64,000 nt of DNA from Jaltomata sinuosa (GCA_003996215.1 QJPP01003119.1:62001-126000), one strand, 5' to 3'. Counted from the stretch's first letter, positions 34,935 through 47,449 are shown. Numbers and translations: made by a program. The notes: generated by a model from the letters alone, not told the origin.

Positions 34935-36590
34935 TCATCCACTACTAAAAAGACTTTCATCCTCGAAAGTCAAGAACAAGAAAGTACCTGAAGGCTCGAA
35001 CAGCTGCGGATATTGAGCCTGCATATCTCTCTTGGTCTCCCAGGTATCCTCCTCAACTGGACGGTGCCTCCACTGAACCTTGACAACCGGGATCTCCCGA
35101 GACCTCAATCTCCTGACATCTCTGGCCAAAATAGTTACCGGCTCCTCAACAAAGGCTAAACTCTCATCCAGCTAAACCGTCTCCCACTGCAACACATGAG
35201 ACTCATCTGGAACATACAGTCGCAACATCTATATATGGAAAATCGGGTGCATAGATGAAACATCAGAGGCAAAGTTAACTGATAGGAAACACTACCGACC
35301 CTCTGGAGAATCTCGAATGGCCCAATGTACCTGGGGCTAAGCTTGCCCCGCTTACCAAATCTCATCACACCCTTCATGGGCGATACACGGAGAAATACTG
35401 AATCACCAACACTGAACTCTAAGGCATGAAGTCTACGATCAGCGTAGCTCTTCTGCCTACTCTGGGCTGCCCGAAGTCTATCCTGAATCACTCGAACTCG
35501 GTCTAAGGAATCTCGAAGCAAATCTGTACTCTGTGGCTTAGATTCAAAAACATCAAACCAACCAATCGGCGATCTACAACGCCTACCATACAAGGCCTCA
35601 AAAGGTGCCATGCCAATGCTCGAGTGGAAACTATTATTATAAGCAAACTCAGCCAAAGGCACAAACTGATCCCACGAACCTCCAAAGTCAAGAACACAGG
35701 ACCGAAGCATGTCCTCCAGGACCTGAATGGTCCTCTCAGACTGGCCATCTATCTGAGGGTGGAAAGTTGTACTAAGCTGAACCTCTGTACCCAAATCTCG
35801 CTGAATATCCCTCCAGAACTGAGATGTGAACTGAGTGTTACGGTCTGAAATGATAGAAGTTGGGACCCCATGCAACCGAACAATCTCACGAAGGTAGATC
35901 TGAGCTAACCTCTCTGCACCATAAGGAGTCTGAACCGGCAAGAAATGTGCTGACTTAGTCAGCCTATCAACAATCACCCATATGGAATCAAACCCATGAG
36001 AAGTACGAGGCAAACCAACAACGAAGTCCATAATAATCCCTTCCCACTTCCACTCAGGAATGGGAAGTCGCTACATCAAATCACCAGGTATCATGTGCTC
36101 GAACTTAACCTGTTGACAGTTCAACCACTGAGATACAAACTCCGCTATATCCCGCTTCATACCACTCCACCAGTAAAGCTGTCTCAAGTCTCTATACATC
36201 TTTGTTGTGCCAGGGTGAATGGTGTATCTAGTACAATGTGCCTCATGAAGTATCAACTGAATCAAATCACTAATACTCGGAACACAAAGGCGACTATCAA
36301 ACCTCAGAACCCCATCTAAATCTAGAGTAGCTCGACTGTTCTCACCCTGAACAACCTGATCACGAAGGTCACACAACTGCTGATCCTCAAACTGACGGCT
36401 CTGAATCTGATCAATCAAAGTAGAACGAACCTCAACATTGGCGAGAACCCTGCTAGGATACGACAAGTCAAGCCAAACCAAACGGTTAGCCAAGGACTGG
36501 ATGTCCAAGGCAAACGGTCGCTCTGAAACTGAAAGAGAAGCTAGGCTACCCATACTCACTGCCTTCTGGCTCAAGGCATCCGCTACCACG
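34935..36590 (-). pseudogene. Element C integrase with C-terminal chromodomain
   Basis: Reading leftward: the zinc domain at 36300-36090 (HCTRYTIHPGTTKMYRDL; the first Cys of the CC pair reads Trp in QWLNCQQVK), a stop near 36072, and the core in the 291-codon frame 36031-35156. The core has IIMDFVVGLPR, SIISDRNTQFTSQFW and GQSERTIQVLEDMLR, so the D, D, E residues are present. The GPF motif LSPRYIGPFEI follows. The chromodomain at about 35160-34975 carries VVKVQWRHRPVEEDTWE. Chromodomains of this lineage steer insertion toward heterochromatin. A frame change near 35280-35160 and a stop near 35130-35160 disrupt the C-terminus. Confidence 0.92.
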
Positions 36591-37760
36591 TTTGCCTTGC
36601 CCGGATGATACAGAATAGTGAAGTCATAGTCCTTCAGTAGCTCGACCCATCTCCTCTACCTCGAGTTCAGCTCTCACTGACTCGTGATATACTGAAGACT
36701 ATGGTGATCAGTGAAGATCTCACAGTAAAGTCCATATAGGTAATGCCTCCAGATCTTGAGCGCTAAAACTACCGCTGCCAACTCTAACTAATGAGTGGGG
36801 TAGTTGCGCTCGTGAACCTTCAGCTGCCTCGACGCATATGCTATTACTCAACCCTGCTGCATCAACACACAACCATGACCAACCCCAGAAGCATCATAAT
36901 ACACGGAGAAGCTCTTACCCGCAATCGGCAAAGTCAAAACTGGAGCTAAAGTCAATAAGGCCTTAAGCCTCTGAAAGTTATCCTCGCACTGATCCGACCA
37001 CTAAAATAGGATATCTTTCCTAGTAATCATAGTCAAGGGTGCTGCTATGGAAGAAAATCCCTGAATGAAGCGTCTGTAGTAACTTGCTAACCCAATAAAA
37101 TTGTGAACCTCAGTAACAGTAGTAGGTCTAGGCCACTCAAAAACCGCTGAAATCTTTCCCGGATCAACCCTAATCCCATCCTTAGACACCACGTGCTCTA
37201 GGAATGTAACTGACTCAAGCCAAAACTCACACTTTGAGAACTTGGCATAAAGCTGATGATTTCTCAAAGTCTGGAGTATAACCCTCAAGTGTTGCTCATG
37301 CTCATCTCTACTACGCGAGTATACCAAGATGTCGTCTATAAAAACTATCACAAATGAGTCCAAATACGGGCCAAGAACCCTGTGCATCAAGTTCATAAAG
37401 GCTGCAGGGGCATTAGTCAACCCAAAAGACATCACCAGGAACTCGTAATGGCCATAACGTGTCCTAAATGCAGTCTTAGGGATGTCCTTCGCCCTAATCC
37501 TCAACTGATGGTAGCCGAACCTCAAATAAATCTTCAAAAACATGACTGAACCCTGAAGCTGGTCAAACAAGTCATCAATCCTCGGCATCGGATACCTATT
37601 CTTCACTGTCACCCTATTCATTTGTCAATAATCAATACACATGCGCATCGACCCATCCTTATTCTTCACAAAGAGAACAGGAGCACCCCAAGGTGACACA
37701 CTCGGTCTAATAAACCCCTTAACTAACAGATCTTGGAGCTGCTCCTTAAGCTCCCTCAAC
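36590..37760 (-). pseudogene. Element C reverse transcriptase and RNase H
   Basis: Reading leftward: VKGFIRPSVSPWGAPVLFV and MRMCIDY (stop at 37622), then the 206-codon frame 37621-37001. That frame has RVTVKNRYPMPRIDDLFDQL, MSFGLTNAPAAF, VIVFIDDILVYSRSRDEHEQ and FIGLASYYRRFIQGFSS. RNase H follows at about 36990-36590 with FSVYYDASGVGHGC (Asp kept), TDHHSLQYI and VVADALSQKA, broken by several stops. An odd change is SKIDLRSGYHQL reading LKIYLRFGYHQL, which loses the first RT catalytic Asp. Confidence 0.9.
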
Positions 37761-38330
37761 TCAGCCGGAGCCATACGGTAAGGAGAAATAGAAATGGGCC
37801 TGGTGCCCGGCTCTAACTCAATAAAAATATCAATATCTCTCTCAGGTGGAAGGCCTGGCAGGTCGGTAGAAAACACATCAAGGAAGTCTCTAACCACAGG
37901 AATAGACTCAGGAGACGTAGGGTCAACACTAGCATCTCGTACATATGCTAGATAAGCTAAACACCCACGGGAAATCAACTTCCTAGCTCGAAGACAAGAG
38001 ATGATCCCAGACAGTTCATGGCTAACAGAACCTTGCCACACAATCGGGGATACACCAGGCACAACTATGGTAATGGTCTTGTCATAACAATCCAAAACTG
38101 CACGGTGAGGGGATAACCAGTCCATGCCCAGTATCACATCAAAATCTAGCATATCAAGGATCATCAAATCACCCCAAGTCTCTGAATCACCAATAGATAT
38201 CATACAAGATCTCACTAGCCAACCCCAAAAAAGTCACAAAGTAGGCAGATACATATGAACAAGTGGATCCAGGATCAAATAAAGCCACAGCAGACTGATG
38301 GCACACAGAAATCATACCTGTAATCATGGC
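37625..38330 (-). pseudogene. Element C aspartic protease and RT N-terminus
   Basis: The active site SAVALFDPGSTCSYVS lies at about 38290-38245, a DPGS-type centre. A frame change near 38200 follows, then LDFDVILGMDWLSPHRAVLDC at about 38150-38090 and the segment GCLAYLAYVRDA. The frame continues into the RT N-terminal part (VRDFLDVFSTDLPGLPPERD). It is similar to element F at 6090-6330. Confidence 0.85.
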
Positions 38331-39237
38331 ATCTAAGGCCTCTGCCTCTGGTCTCCTAGGGACCGCGTAAAACTGACAATGACCTCCACCTGCCCGACCG
38401 CCATCCCTACCACCTGCTCTGCCATGCGGAGCACCACCTCTACCCTGACGACCACCCCCTCTAGTCGGAGGCTGAACTGCTCGTAAAGGCTCAGCCGGCT
38501 GAACTATACCCTGCTGAGGGTAATCTCTAGCAAAATGACCAATCACACCATAAGTAAAACAAGCCCCTGGCGGCCTACTCGGTCGGGATGAACCATCAGA
38601 TCCTATATGACCACAACAAACTAATTCCCCAAAAACTGTACCCCTCGAAGACTAGACACTATAGCCCTGATGGCTGCTCTGACCCTGCTCAAACTGGGTA
38701 CTACCAAAAGTCTGAAGGGAATCCTGAACTGGTCGGCTGGACTGACCCTGGTGCTGCTGTGGCTGATAACCCCGCCCCCACTGTCCAGAACCTCTACCAC
38801 CATATCTGGAACCACTGTAGCCACCCTGATGTCGAGGCCTCTTATCTCTAGACCCCTTATCATGTCGCTGTAAGTCCTCTACAGTACGGGCATAGTCTGC
38901 GATAGCCTAAAATAATCGACCATCGGTAATCAATATCTCGGCTGGTTGCCTGATCTCTGGCCTCAAACCCTATACAAATCTGCGAATTCTATCTGCCTCG
39001 GTAGGAATGATCATAGCTCCAAACGGTGCTAGCTGATGAAAACGGGTCTCATACTCTGAGACAGTCATAGACTCCTGCATAAGGTGAGTAAACTTCTCCC
39101 TGCGATGCTCACAATCACTCTGAGGTAGGAACTTGGCCATAAAGGCCTCATAAAACTCAGACCAGGTCAAAGGAGGTGACGATGGTGGTCTACAAGCAAC
39201 ATGGTCCCTCTACCATAACTTCGATGGGCCCTCCAAC
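38331..39237 (-). pseudogene. Element C gag, C-terminal half with degenerate zinc knuckle
   Basis: Reading leftward: LTWSEFYEAFMAKFLP and EKFTHLMQESMTVSEYE (gag core, 39170-39030), a stop near 38970, the Gly/Gln-rich linker, and the knuckle at about 38565-38520. The knuckle reads CFTYGVIGHFARDYP, so two of three Cys are Tyr and zinc binding is unlikely. A Gly/Arg-rich stretch follows (38470-38390). The N-terminal gag is missing beyond 39237. Confidence 0.85.
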
Positions 39238-39385
39238 AATCATTCTTCAGAATTAGAATGCTACAAGTTTCAGTATATGTGTGTTGCATTTTCAGATTAT
39301 TATCAGTATTTGAGCTATCCAGTATTTCAGCTTGTAGTTCTGTCACTCCCTGAGGCTGCCCCCTTGATGTAACATGGGACCTTGG
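39238..39385. repeat. LTR scraps of the element A family at the broken end of C
   Basis: 39238-39335 in reverse complement matches the A LTR around 4835-4930 (shared text ACTGGATAGCTCAAA and CTGAAGAATGATTG-like). 39341-39383 in forward direction starts TGTCACTCCCTGAGGCTGCC, like the A LTR start TGTCACGCCCCAAGGCTACC at 3852. The two pieces point in opposite directions. Element B integrase resumes immediately after. Confidence 0.7.
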
Positions 39386-40358
39386 TTTATTGGTTGTTAA
39401 GACTACAGATACAACGGATGATTATGCCAGACCCTACATTCGGTAGATAGTCTGATTTCATGGTGTTCCTTTGTCTATCATTTTTGATAATGGTCCTTAG
39501 TTTACATCTCAGTTTTGGAGATGGTTTCAGAAGGGTCTTGGTACTAGGGTAAAGCTTAGCACAACTTTTCACCCTCAGACGGATGGCCAGGCCGAGCGTA
39601 CTATTCAGACTTTGGAGGATATGTTGAGGGCTTATATTATTGACTTCAATGGAAATTGGTATGATCACTTACCTCTTATCAAGTTTGCGTATAACAACAG
39701 TTTCCACTCTAGCATCCAGATGGCTCCATATGAGGCATTTTATGGACGGAGATGTAGATCTCTTATTGGTTGGTTCGAGGTTGGTGAGGCAGCCATGATT
39801 GGTCCAGATTCGGTGCATGAGACCATGGAGAAAGTTCAACTTATTCGGGGAAGGTTGAAGACCACTCAGAGCCGACAGAAATCTTATGCGGATGTGAGGA
39901 GAAGGGAGTTAGAATTTGAAGTTGATGATTGAGTTTTCCTTAAGGTGTCACCCATGAAAGGTGTGATGAGGTTTGGCAAGAAAGGAAAACTTAGTCCTCA
40001 TTTTGTAGGTCCTTATCGGATTTCGAGGAGAGTTGGTAGTGTTTCTTATGTGTTGGAGTTGCCAACGAAGTTGGAAGCGGTTCATCCAGTTTTCCATGTT
40101 TCCTTGTTGAAGAAATGTGTTGGCGATCCGAGCTTGATTGTTCCTTTGGAAGATGTAGGTGTGAAGGATAGTCTCACCTATGAGGAGGTTCCCCTGGAGA
40201 TCCTTTATCGTCAGATTTGGAGGTTGCAAAACAAGGAAGTCACTTCGGTAAAAGTCCTTTGGAGGAATCTGCTTGTTGAGGGTGCTACTTGGGAAACGGA
40301 AGAGGCCATGAAGGACAAATATCCTCACCTCTTTTCTTATGATTCAGTTCCAGCTTGA
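39386..40358 (+). pseudogene. Element B integrase, C-terminal part with chromodomain
   Basis: It starts with VVKTTDTTDDYARPYIR and RFHGVPLSIIFDNGP (second catalytic Asp) with stops near 39448 and 39495. The frame 39612-39932 carries the Glu-bearing helix just upstream (QTDGQAERTIQTL) and AYNNSFHSSIQMAPYEA. After a stop at 39930, the frame 39945-40358 has MKGVMRFGKKGKLSPHFVGP and the chromodomain SLTYEEVPLEIL...VKVLWRNLLVEGATWETEE, ending near a TGA at 40356. The chromodomain places B in the chromoviruses. Confidence 0.92.
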
Positions 40359-40592
40359 GGTACTAGTTTCCTCCTTAGTATGTCCCTCTTATTCTACTCC
40401 ATCAGTCTCTCTCATGATTTTAGCGTGCATCCATGTTTTACGAAGTTAGTTTATCATGTTTTCAAGTTAAAAAGTTCAGATTTTATGATTACCCCTTGAT
40501 TTCTATGTTTTGATGTTTGGTTGGATTGTTTTCACCTCAGGTTCCCTTGTCTAGCCTTTATTAGAGGATGAATGATCCCGAGAGGGGGATAT
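40359..40592 (+). other. Element B 3' untranslated region and polypurine tract
   Basis: About 230 non-coding bases between the pol end and the 3' LTR. The purine tract GAGAGGGGGATAT (40580-40592) directly abuts the LTR, as needed for plus-strand priming. Confidence 0.85.
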
Positions 40593-42790
40593 TGTAACAC
40601 CCCGTACACGTATTCAGTTGTTCAAGTTAAAAACCCCAGAAATTGCTCATGTTCCAGGTTTCACGAGTCCAACCACTGATCGTGGTTCGAACCACGACTC
40701 ATGGAAGGCACTCATGGAATGTCTTCTATGACTCTGCTCTCAGGTCTGAGAACCACGAGTCAAATGACAACTCGTCGTTTGAACAATGGGTACATCCTGT
40801 TGACTTGTGGAAAGGGATCAGAGGATTGTTAATTTCCCCAGTCCCTTCCAGAGATTACGAGTCAAGTCCATGAATCGTCATTTGAATGACTAATCGTGGA
40901 TTGACTCGTGGTTTGACTTTAGTTAACTGACCCTCCAGTGAACGACGACTTCATATGATGACTCGTCATTACCTCTACGGGTCCATCCTGTTGACCCGTA
41001 GAAGTGAAGCTGCAACTTGAAATTTCAGCCTGAGTTCTACGACTCCAGACGATGAACCATCATCCAAACCATGACTCGTAGACTGAGTCGTGGTCACTGG
41101 AAGTTGACCCATTTCCAGCTTTTTCCCAATTAATTCCTAGGGGCATTTTGGTCATTTCCCACCATATTATGTCTTAAGTGAAGTCTCTTTGACTACTTTT
41201 AGAAAGGTTTTCACCCATATTACCCTAAGTCCCTCTTAAGCTCATCATTCTTCACTCAAAGAGGAAAATTTCTCTCAAGCTCAAGTCTCCAAGCTCCAAC
41301 TCAAGTCTCCTAATTCTTTTCCAATCAAGTGGGTAGTCTTCCACCAAGGTATCTGAGTTTCTAACAATGTGTTCCTTTAACCCTTGTGCCCAAATTCCCC
41401 AATTCTTATTTTGAATTATCAAGATATAATATTAGGGTTTTGATCCAAAAATTGGGGAAAGTTTATGAAATCAGTTTCTATGTTTAAATTCATGGCTTCT
41501 TCTTAATTACTCATGATTTAAATATGATTCTCTTATTGGTTTTAAAATCCCAAGAATGAAAGTTGATTTATTGCATGAACTATGAAATTGCATGTTTTCA
41601 AGAGAAACTTGGCATGATTAGATATCATGGTCTTTATGTATTTATGAAATTGCATGCCTAATTCTTTAAGTATGAATTTAGAAAGAAAAGCATGTTTTCG
41701 AATTATGGCTATGCTAAGCTTATGAACTATGATATGATAGTTGCATGATACCGATGTGTTTTCATGCATTATGTATAAGATTTGGCATGAGAGTATGCCC
41801 TTATGAATAATATTTGGCATGAGAGTATGCCTTTATGATTATGAGCTACACGTGTATGTTTTGGGAGTAGTATTTAGCACCGAGAGGACGGGGTGAGAGT
41901 ACCCTTAGTCCCATAAACTATGTTGTCAGCGTAGGTCATGATATGATATGATATATGCCTTAAAGTCTTATGAGAGTGGATCCACGTCTTTATGTATGGT
42001 GTCCTTGCCTTAGCGGGGCATAGGAAAGCATTGCTAACTAGGATTATATAGTTGGATATGGTGACTTGTTCCTTGGCAGGGTTCAAAGTCAGCTTTGCTA
42101 ACTGGGGTTATACAGTTAAATTCCATGTAGCTCACGTGGTCTCATGTAGGTTATAAGAAACTCCCGTAGGTTATGTTATCAAGTTTTCTAAGCTTTATGA
42201 ACTTTTTTATGAAACATCATCTTGAAATTGGCTTTTGCCTTATGACTTACCTTTTCATGTTGATATCTTTTCATGATACTTTACTACGTATGAATTATTG
42301 TTAAGTCCCCTTTTTAAGCATGTTTTCCTTACTTATGCATTGCTCACATACTTAGTACATTCCATAGTACTAATGCATATTGCGTTGCATCCTTTTATGA
42401 TGTAGACTCAGGTACCCCTTCTCAGCTTCATGGCTAGAGTCTCAGGCCACTTCCTTAGTCAATTGTGGTGACTCCTCATGGTTTGAGGACTAGTTATGTT
42501 TTCCTTATGTTAGCTTTACTTTTATACTACGAGTTAGCTAGGGTCTTGTCCTAGCAACTCTTATGTTATGACTAAAGGCTTTCAGACATAGTTTCTATTC
42601 GAGTTCCCCTTTTTGATATTGTATCTTATGTGGCCCTTAGACCCTTATTGATATTTCCTTATTGGGTTTCCATATTATGCTTCCACTTATCTTTTGTTCT
42701 TATTGAGAATGCTATGACCAAGGGTTAGCTTGGGATCCTTGCGGTCCCGGGTCCCGTGTAACGTCTAGGGGGTAACCTCGGGGTATGACA
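40593..42790 (+). repeat. 3' LTR of element B
   Basis: It starts TGTAACACCCCG and ends GGGGTATGACA, and it matches 25905-28091 closely. It carries the same word cluster (40665-41100). It is followed by CTCAC (42791-42795), the right target duplication. Confidence 0.93.
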
Positions 42791-44363
42791 CTCACTCTCT
42801 TAAGGAAGTTCAAATTCATATGCGTCGAACCATAGGCTTTTCCTTCATGTAAATCGCCACTAATGTAGGATAGCCAAGCTCAGAATCACCAAGGACTTGC
42901 GGGTTGCGATGTTGTCTAGGGCTAAGGTGAGGATATCATTTGGTTCAAGTGACTACACCTCCCTAATGCTCTTTGTTCTCATTTCTAAAACCGCTCACAA
43001 TTTCTATCTCAACTTCACCTTATTCCTCCCTCACACAACCCACAATTTCTCTTTTTTAACTCATGATCATTCACACCTTATATCACCTTCACTTGGTAGC
43101 ACCAATTTTTGCTTTTCAATTTGCTTATTGGATTGATATTTTGGAGCAATTTTCAATTTGAAATTAAGGTGTTACCTTGCACTTGAAATGCACTTCCTTT
43201 CTTCTCCTCATTTACTCATATGCACCCCCAAACTTAGGCATTTGCCTATGTTGTCTTTTGTTCCCCCCCCCCCACCTCCCAAAACTTAGGATTTTAGCCT
43301 ATATTTCATTTTCAAGTAATTAGGAAGGATGGATGCCAAGATTGAGGTTCCAAAAAGGTCAAGGTGTTGACAAGGTGCCAAAGAACGGTCACAAGCTCAA
43401 AGGGGTTCACTAGGATTTGATGTCATTGGAAAGTCATTTGGGTGAAGTGGCTTATCAAAAAGGGCCTAAGGTCATCTTCCAAGCTCGGTTAAACCTAATA
43501 TTTTGCCTTGAATCACATTAGGGGTAAGTTCTAGATGACACGTATGCATAACAATCAAGGTACAGCCTCACCACACAAGGCATCATGCCACAAGACTTCA
43601 TTCATTAGTCTCACAATCAATTGGGACAAATGACTTTTGATAAGCTACTCCGAGTTCATTACACACTCATTTGTGAGTCAATCAAGCTAAAGCAAGAGTG
43701 TGCAAGTCATGACAAGAGAATGCTTTTCCTCAAAATTTCATTTCCCTTCTTCTTTTCATTTTCAACAATAATTTGCCAAAAAAAATTTGGTGGTCTAATT
43801 TCAGGACAAGCACTTACGGACTCAATTCTAAGCTAAAACTAGGTATTTTCCCTTAAGAAAGTCGCCTCTCAATCTATCATAGGGAAACACCAACACGGTT
43901 TGACACACAAAAACAAAAAAAAAAGAAAAAGAGAATAATCAAAACTTTTGCTCCTCGGGAAAGAACTGTAGTATTAAGAAAACCCTAAAGAGTTTATTTC
44001 TATACTACTATTAACAAGGCGATAACCGAATTTGCGCTCATAATTTCATTCAAGAACAAGCCTAGGCATAGGCATTTAGCGCATTTGCAAGGCACGGAAT
44101 AGTGGAACAATGGGGCATGTAAGACCAACCCAGCACATACTCAATAAAATTCAAGCCCGGTTAGGGCACAATTAAGTTCAAAGTAAAACAAAAACATAAT
44201 CTAAAACAAAACATAGTCTAAAGGCCCAGCGAGGGAAATGTCAATCACAAAAAGCATCATGATGTTAATACTTATAGACTCCCCCAAACTTAGAATAAGC
44301 ATATACCATGATGCACAAAAATATAACCAAATAAGAATGAGTGCCAAAAACTCCCTGAGTAGG
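42791..44363. other. Element E 3' spacer, right part; no gene seen
   Basis: E interior continuing after B. It is non-coding and AT-rich, with a C12-like homopolymer at about 43262-43274 and a T/C-rich stretch near 43720-43770. No coding motif was found. Confidence 0.65.
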
Positions 44364-44858
44364 CTAATGATGATGACGATGCCTCCTTCGTGAATAGAAC
44401 TTATGAGGTTGTCGAGATGCCAGTGGAGCTGGTGGTGACGATGGTGGTATGTAAGCATGTGCTGGATCTATCTGAAACCCTTCCAGTGGAGGAATCAATG
44501 GATCCCACCAAACCTCAAGGCGACCCGAGGGCTCCACAAACCACCTGTCCTCACAAGTCATTAACTCGTGATACGAGAACCATTTTTGATAAAGTCTCCA
44601 TTTCCTCATATATGGTTTTGGAGGTGCTGGTTGATGGTGGATGGCCGACTCTGTATTGTCTGGGGAGATCTCGACTAGTGTCCCATTCTCTTGCATTGCA
44701 GATTTGTCTTCTTCATCAGGGCCCCAACTTGTGCACCAATCATCAGGAAGGCTAGTACATCTTGGGGGAGAGTTCGAGCTTGGGGCCGGTAGGTTAAGAT
44801 CCCAATTTGCTTCAACAGGCGGGATCATTTTCTTGAACATCTCAACCTCTGTTTCCAT
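44364..44858 (-). pseudogene. Element E env-position ORF, C-terminal part
   Basis: An open frame of 164 codons, Pro-rich (DLNLPAPSSNSPPR, IPPSSPPAPLAS), with WFSYHELMTCEDRWFVEP in the middle. It follows the conserved domain at 45195-46070 on the same strand and probably belongs to the same broken ORF. No membrane span is visible and no family is recognised. Confidence 0.45.
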
Positions 44859-45194
44859 AGTTTACACTCTAGCACATAGCTTGCTTACACTTGACACAAC
44901 AGGTTTGAGGGATGACTTGATCACAGATTTAATCAAAGCTGGGATTTCTCTGTCCAACTTATGCAAAGATTTCTCATTTTTGTTGGTAAGTTGAGAAAGC
45001 TTGAATAAATCACCTGAAGGAGTGGCTCCTGATTATCCATGTACAGTGCTTGAGGCTCCTTGAGATGCGGGTGAATCCCTTTCTTGATCATGCATAATGT
45101 TTATACCTTGAGTCCTGAGTGTGGTGGCATCAGTGGTTTGTTCGAGATGCCTCTTCTTGATGTGTGGAGCATCTTTATCCCTCTTTGTGTCTAG

Positions 45195-46070
45195 TCAAAC
45201 CATGCCTTTAGCTTGATTAGCCTTTTCAAATCCTTGAAACAAGGGGCATCCAGATTGGATACATAGAAGAGTGATGAGCACGGGGAATGCCATGGATGTG
45301 AAGTCATGTCGTGCTTTCCTCTTGAGAAGTTTATCTATGATCTTTCCCTCATTTAATCTGAGGCCTCTCATGATGTATGCAAGAAGAATATCAATCTCAA
45401 TGGTTACTTTAGTGGTGTGTCTGGTCAGGATAAGCCTTGTGCTCACAAAGTCAAGCCACATACAGGCTTTGAATATGAGATCCGAGCGATAAATTTGCCC
45501 CCTTGTGGTGTCCCAAAGGGGGTCTCCTTCTGCAATCACACTAGAAACCCATTTGTATTCCTCATCCTTTCTCTCCACGCATTCGATGAACCTTGATTCA
45601 GGGATTGGTTGATCATCCCATATTGTAGAATGAATGGCTTCTGGGGTAATGTCCACCTCTTTACCCCGTACCCATACTGACCTGAGGCATGGTGACTTGC
45701 TTAGTGGGCCTTTGGTATTGAGTATGTCAATATGGGCCTATTATGAAGCATAGAATTCCTGTACCAACTCAGGAAAGTAGAGGCCTGGTGTTTTGGCGAA
45801 ATGTTCCCAAGCTCTTATGTGAAATTGCTTTGGCATGTTTGGGAATTCCTCTTGGAAATCATCTATGTTGAACCCTTTTTCTTCCAAGAATGGGTGCTTC
45901 TTATACTCAAGGTAATAGGCTTCCATTCCCTTAAGCTCGAAGCGAATCCCCGACCCAACATGCTCTGCTTCTTGTGTGGGTATTCCTGCATTTTGAGTAT
46001 GCTTCAAGGCACGTCTCTTTTGATGGGGCCTGTTGGAGGACATATTCCTATGAATGGGCGTTAATATCAT
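45195..46070 (-). pseudogene. Element E env-position ORF (putative plant transposon protein)
   Basis: Reading leftward: 46070-45741 (SNRPHQKRRALKHTQ, EEKGFNIDDFQEEFPNM, ending GLYFPELVQEFYAS), a stop, and 45656-45195 (TPEAIHSTIWDDQPIPES, RSDLIFKACMWLDFVSTRL, HDFTSMAFPVLITLLCIQS). The phrase YFPELVQEFYA is shared with element D at 16245, so the two ORFs are homologous. In E this is the only coding region besides gag and protease. Its persistence in a pol-less element is notable, but it is broken here. The function is unknown. Confidence 0.7.
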
Positions 46071-46144
46071 GCACTATGAACATATATGTACAACTACCAT
46101 AGTGAGGAATTCAGCAAAGTGGAAAGCAAGGGAGGGGAGGGGTT

Positions 46145-46380
46145 TGTTGGCTCGTGCGAACCACATGTGAATTGCACTAGACATAGTCCACGTCGCATGT
46201 GCTTTCGCATGAGTTAACAGACTCCTACCAGTGGTTTTTTTTGTTGTGCGATGATGGTGCGAACCGCATTAGAGAAAGTGCACGTCACACCACACTTTTC
46301 CCTTTAAAGCAGTAACTGAATTGCATGTTTAGGCCAAATGCGATGCATAGTGCGCTTCGCACATCAAGACCTATGCATCA
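46145..46380. repeat. GTGCG/CGCAC word cluster, E interior (first)
   Basis: Contains CTCGTGCGAACCACATGTG, GTCGCATGTGC, TTGTGCGATGATGGTGCGAA, GTGCACGTCACAC and GTGCGCTTCGCACATC, resembling the E LTR words. Confidence 0.7.
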
Positions 46381-47449
46381 TATGCAAAATATGCAAAGAC
46401 ACAATTGTATTCAATGATTCCTTGCGTTCTTGAAGATTGTGCATGTGATTCATAGAGCAAGAGGTACTACGGTAGTAGACACCACATGACAAACTATATC
46501 AACATCGACAAGGGCTATAGAGTATTATGACTATATCCTCCGGGTATTCAGACTTCCCCGGATTTCCGTTGACACAAAAAAAACAAGAAAGGATTCAATG
46601 ACTTCCCTTAAGATGGACCTTACCCCATCTATCATCGGGAACATCGATCCCTCACTTTTAACAATGGGTACCAATAATTTTTTCAGCTCACTTAACTCCC
46701 TTCTCGCACAAGATCATTCACACCAAATATAATGCTAACAAGAATCATGGGTATACAGTTAGAGAAATTCAGTCGTATGAATTGATTTTTAACAAGACCT
46801 CATGGAAAATGACGACTTGCCCTTAAGAATGACATCACCTAATCTATCATTGGGCCAAATCATTCGCTAGTCACGAGTGGATTACTCATACATCACCCTA
46901 TCACAGATTTTACGGCTAAAAATCACTATCCCTCAACATGCATTCCTAACATTAAAGTACTATCAAGTTGACATGAAGAGATAGTATCGAACAATTCAAA
47001 ATTGAGTACCCAAAAATCTTCAGGTCTCACCCAAAAATCATCATGGCAATTCTACTAAGCATGCTTCACAATATAGGTTCCCAACCTTCATAAAAACAAG
47101 TATTTAACATCGGAGAACTTACCACAAGGGAAGATTGTGATGAGAAGAGTCAAAATTGAAGCTTTTGAACATCAACAAAGATGACCCAAGTGGACCTCAC
47201 TAGAGACTGACAGTGGTAGTGACAATGTAGTGATAGAAATGGTTGGGTTAGTGGAGGAGAAGGTTTTGGGAGACTTTGAGGGTTTTAGGGGAAATTTTGG
47301 GAGAGAATATTTGAAGTTTGGAAGAGAAATGAGGTAAATGTAATGAAGGAGGCGGGTTTAAGTAGAAGAGAACAAGCAAATTTGAACCGGGTCATCTCTG
47401 GATCGGGTCAGTTAACGGGTCAAGTCAATGAAAATTTAAACATTACCTT

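Larger units (their letters stand above)
31923..39237 (-). mobile_element. Element C: Tekay-type chromovirus, 5'-truncated, nested in B
   Basis: On the minus strand it reads partial gag, knuckle region, protease, RT, RNase H, integrase, chromodomain and 3' LTR (31923-34934). The 5' LTR and the first part of gag are absent: the sequence stops near 39237 in gag and is followed by scraps of an A-family LTR. The family also left the solo LTR at 10804-13862. Several stops are present. The right target duplication of C cannot be found because that end is rearranged. Confidence 0.88.
25905..42790 (+). mobile_element. Element B: Tekay-type Ty3/gypsy chromovirus, full length, with element C inside
   Basis: Two direct LTRs of about 2.19 kb (25905-28091 and 40593-42790) start TGTAACACCCCGTACACG and end GTATGATA/GTATGACA. 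They are flanked by CTCAT and CTCAC. Between them lie primer site, gag, protease, RT, RNase H, integrase and a C-terminal chromodomain, then a purine tract. The integrase is split at about 31922/39386 by element C and LTR scraps. Gag and protease share one frame with several in-frame stops, and a frame change separates them from RT. The element is dead. Confidence 0.93.

Noticed and set aside
44390..44994. Plus-strand frames of 117-121 codons opposite the E env-position ORF
   Set aside because: Opposite-strand shadows with no family motif. The minus strand fits the element order.
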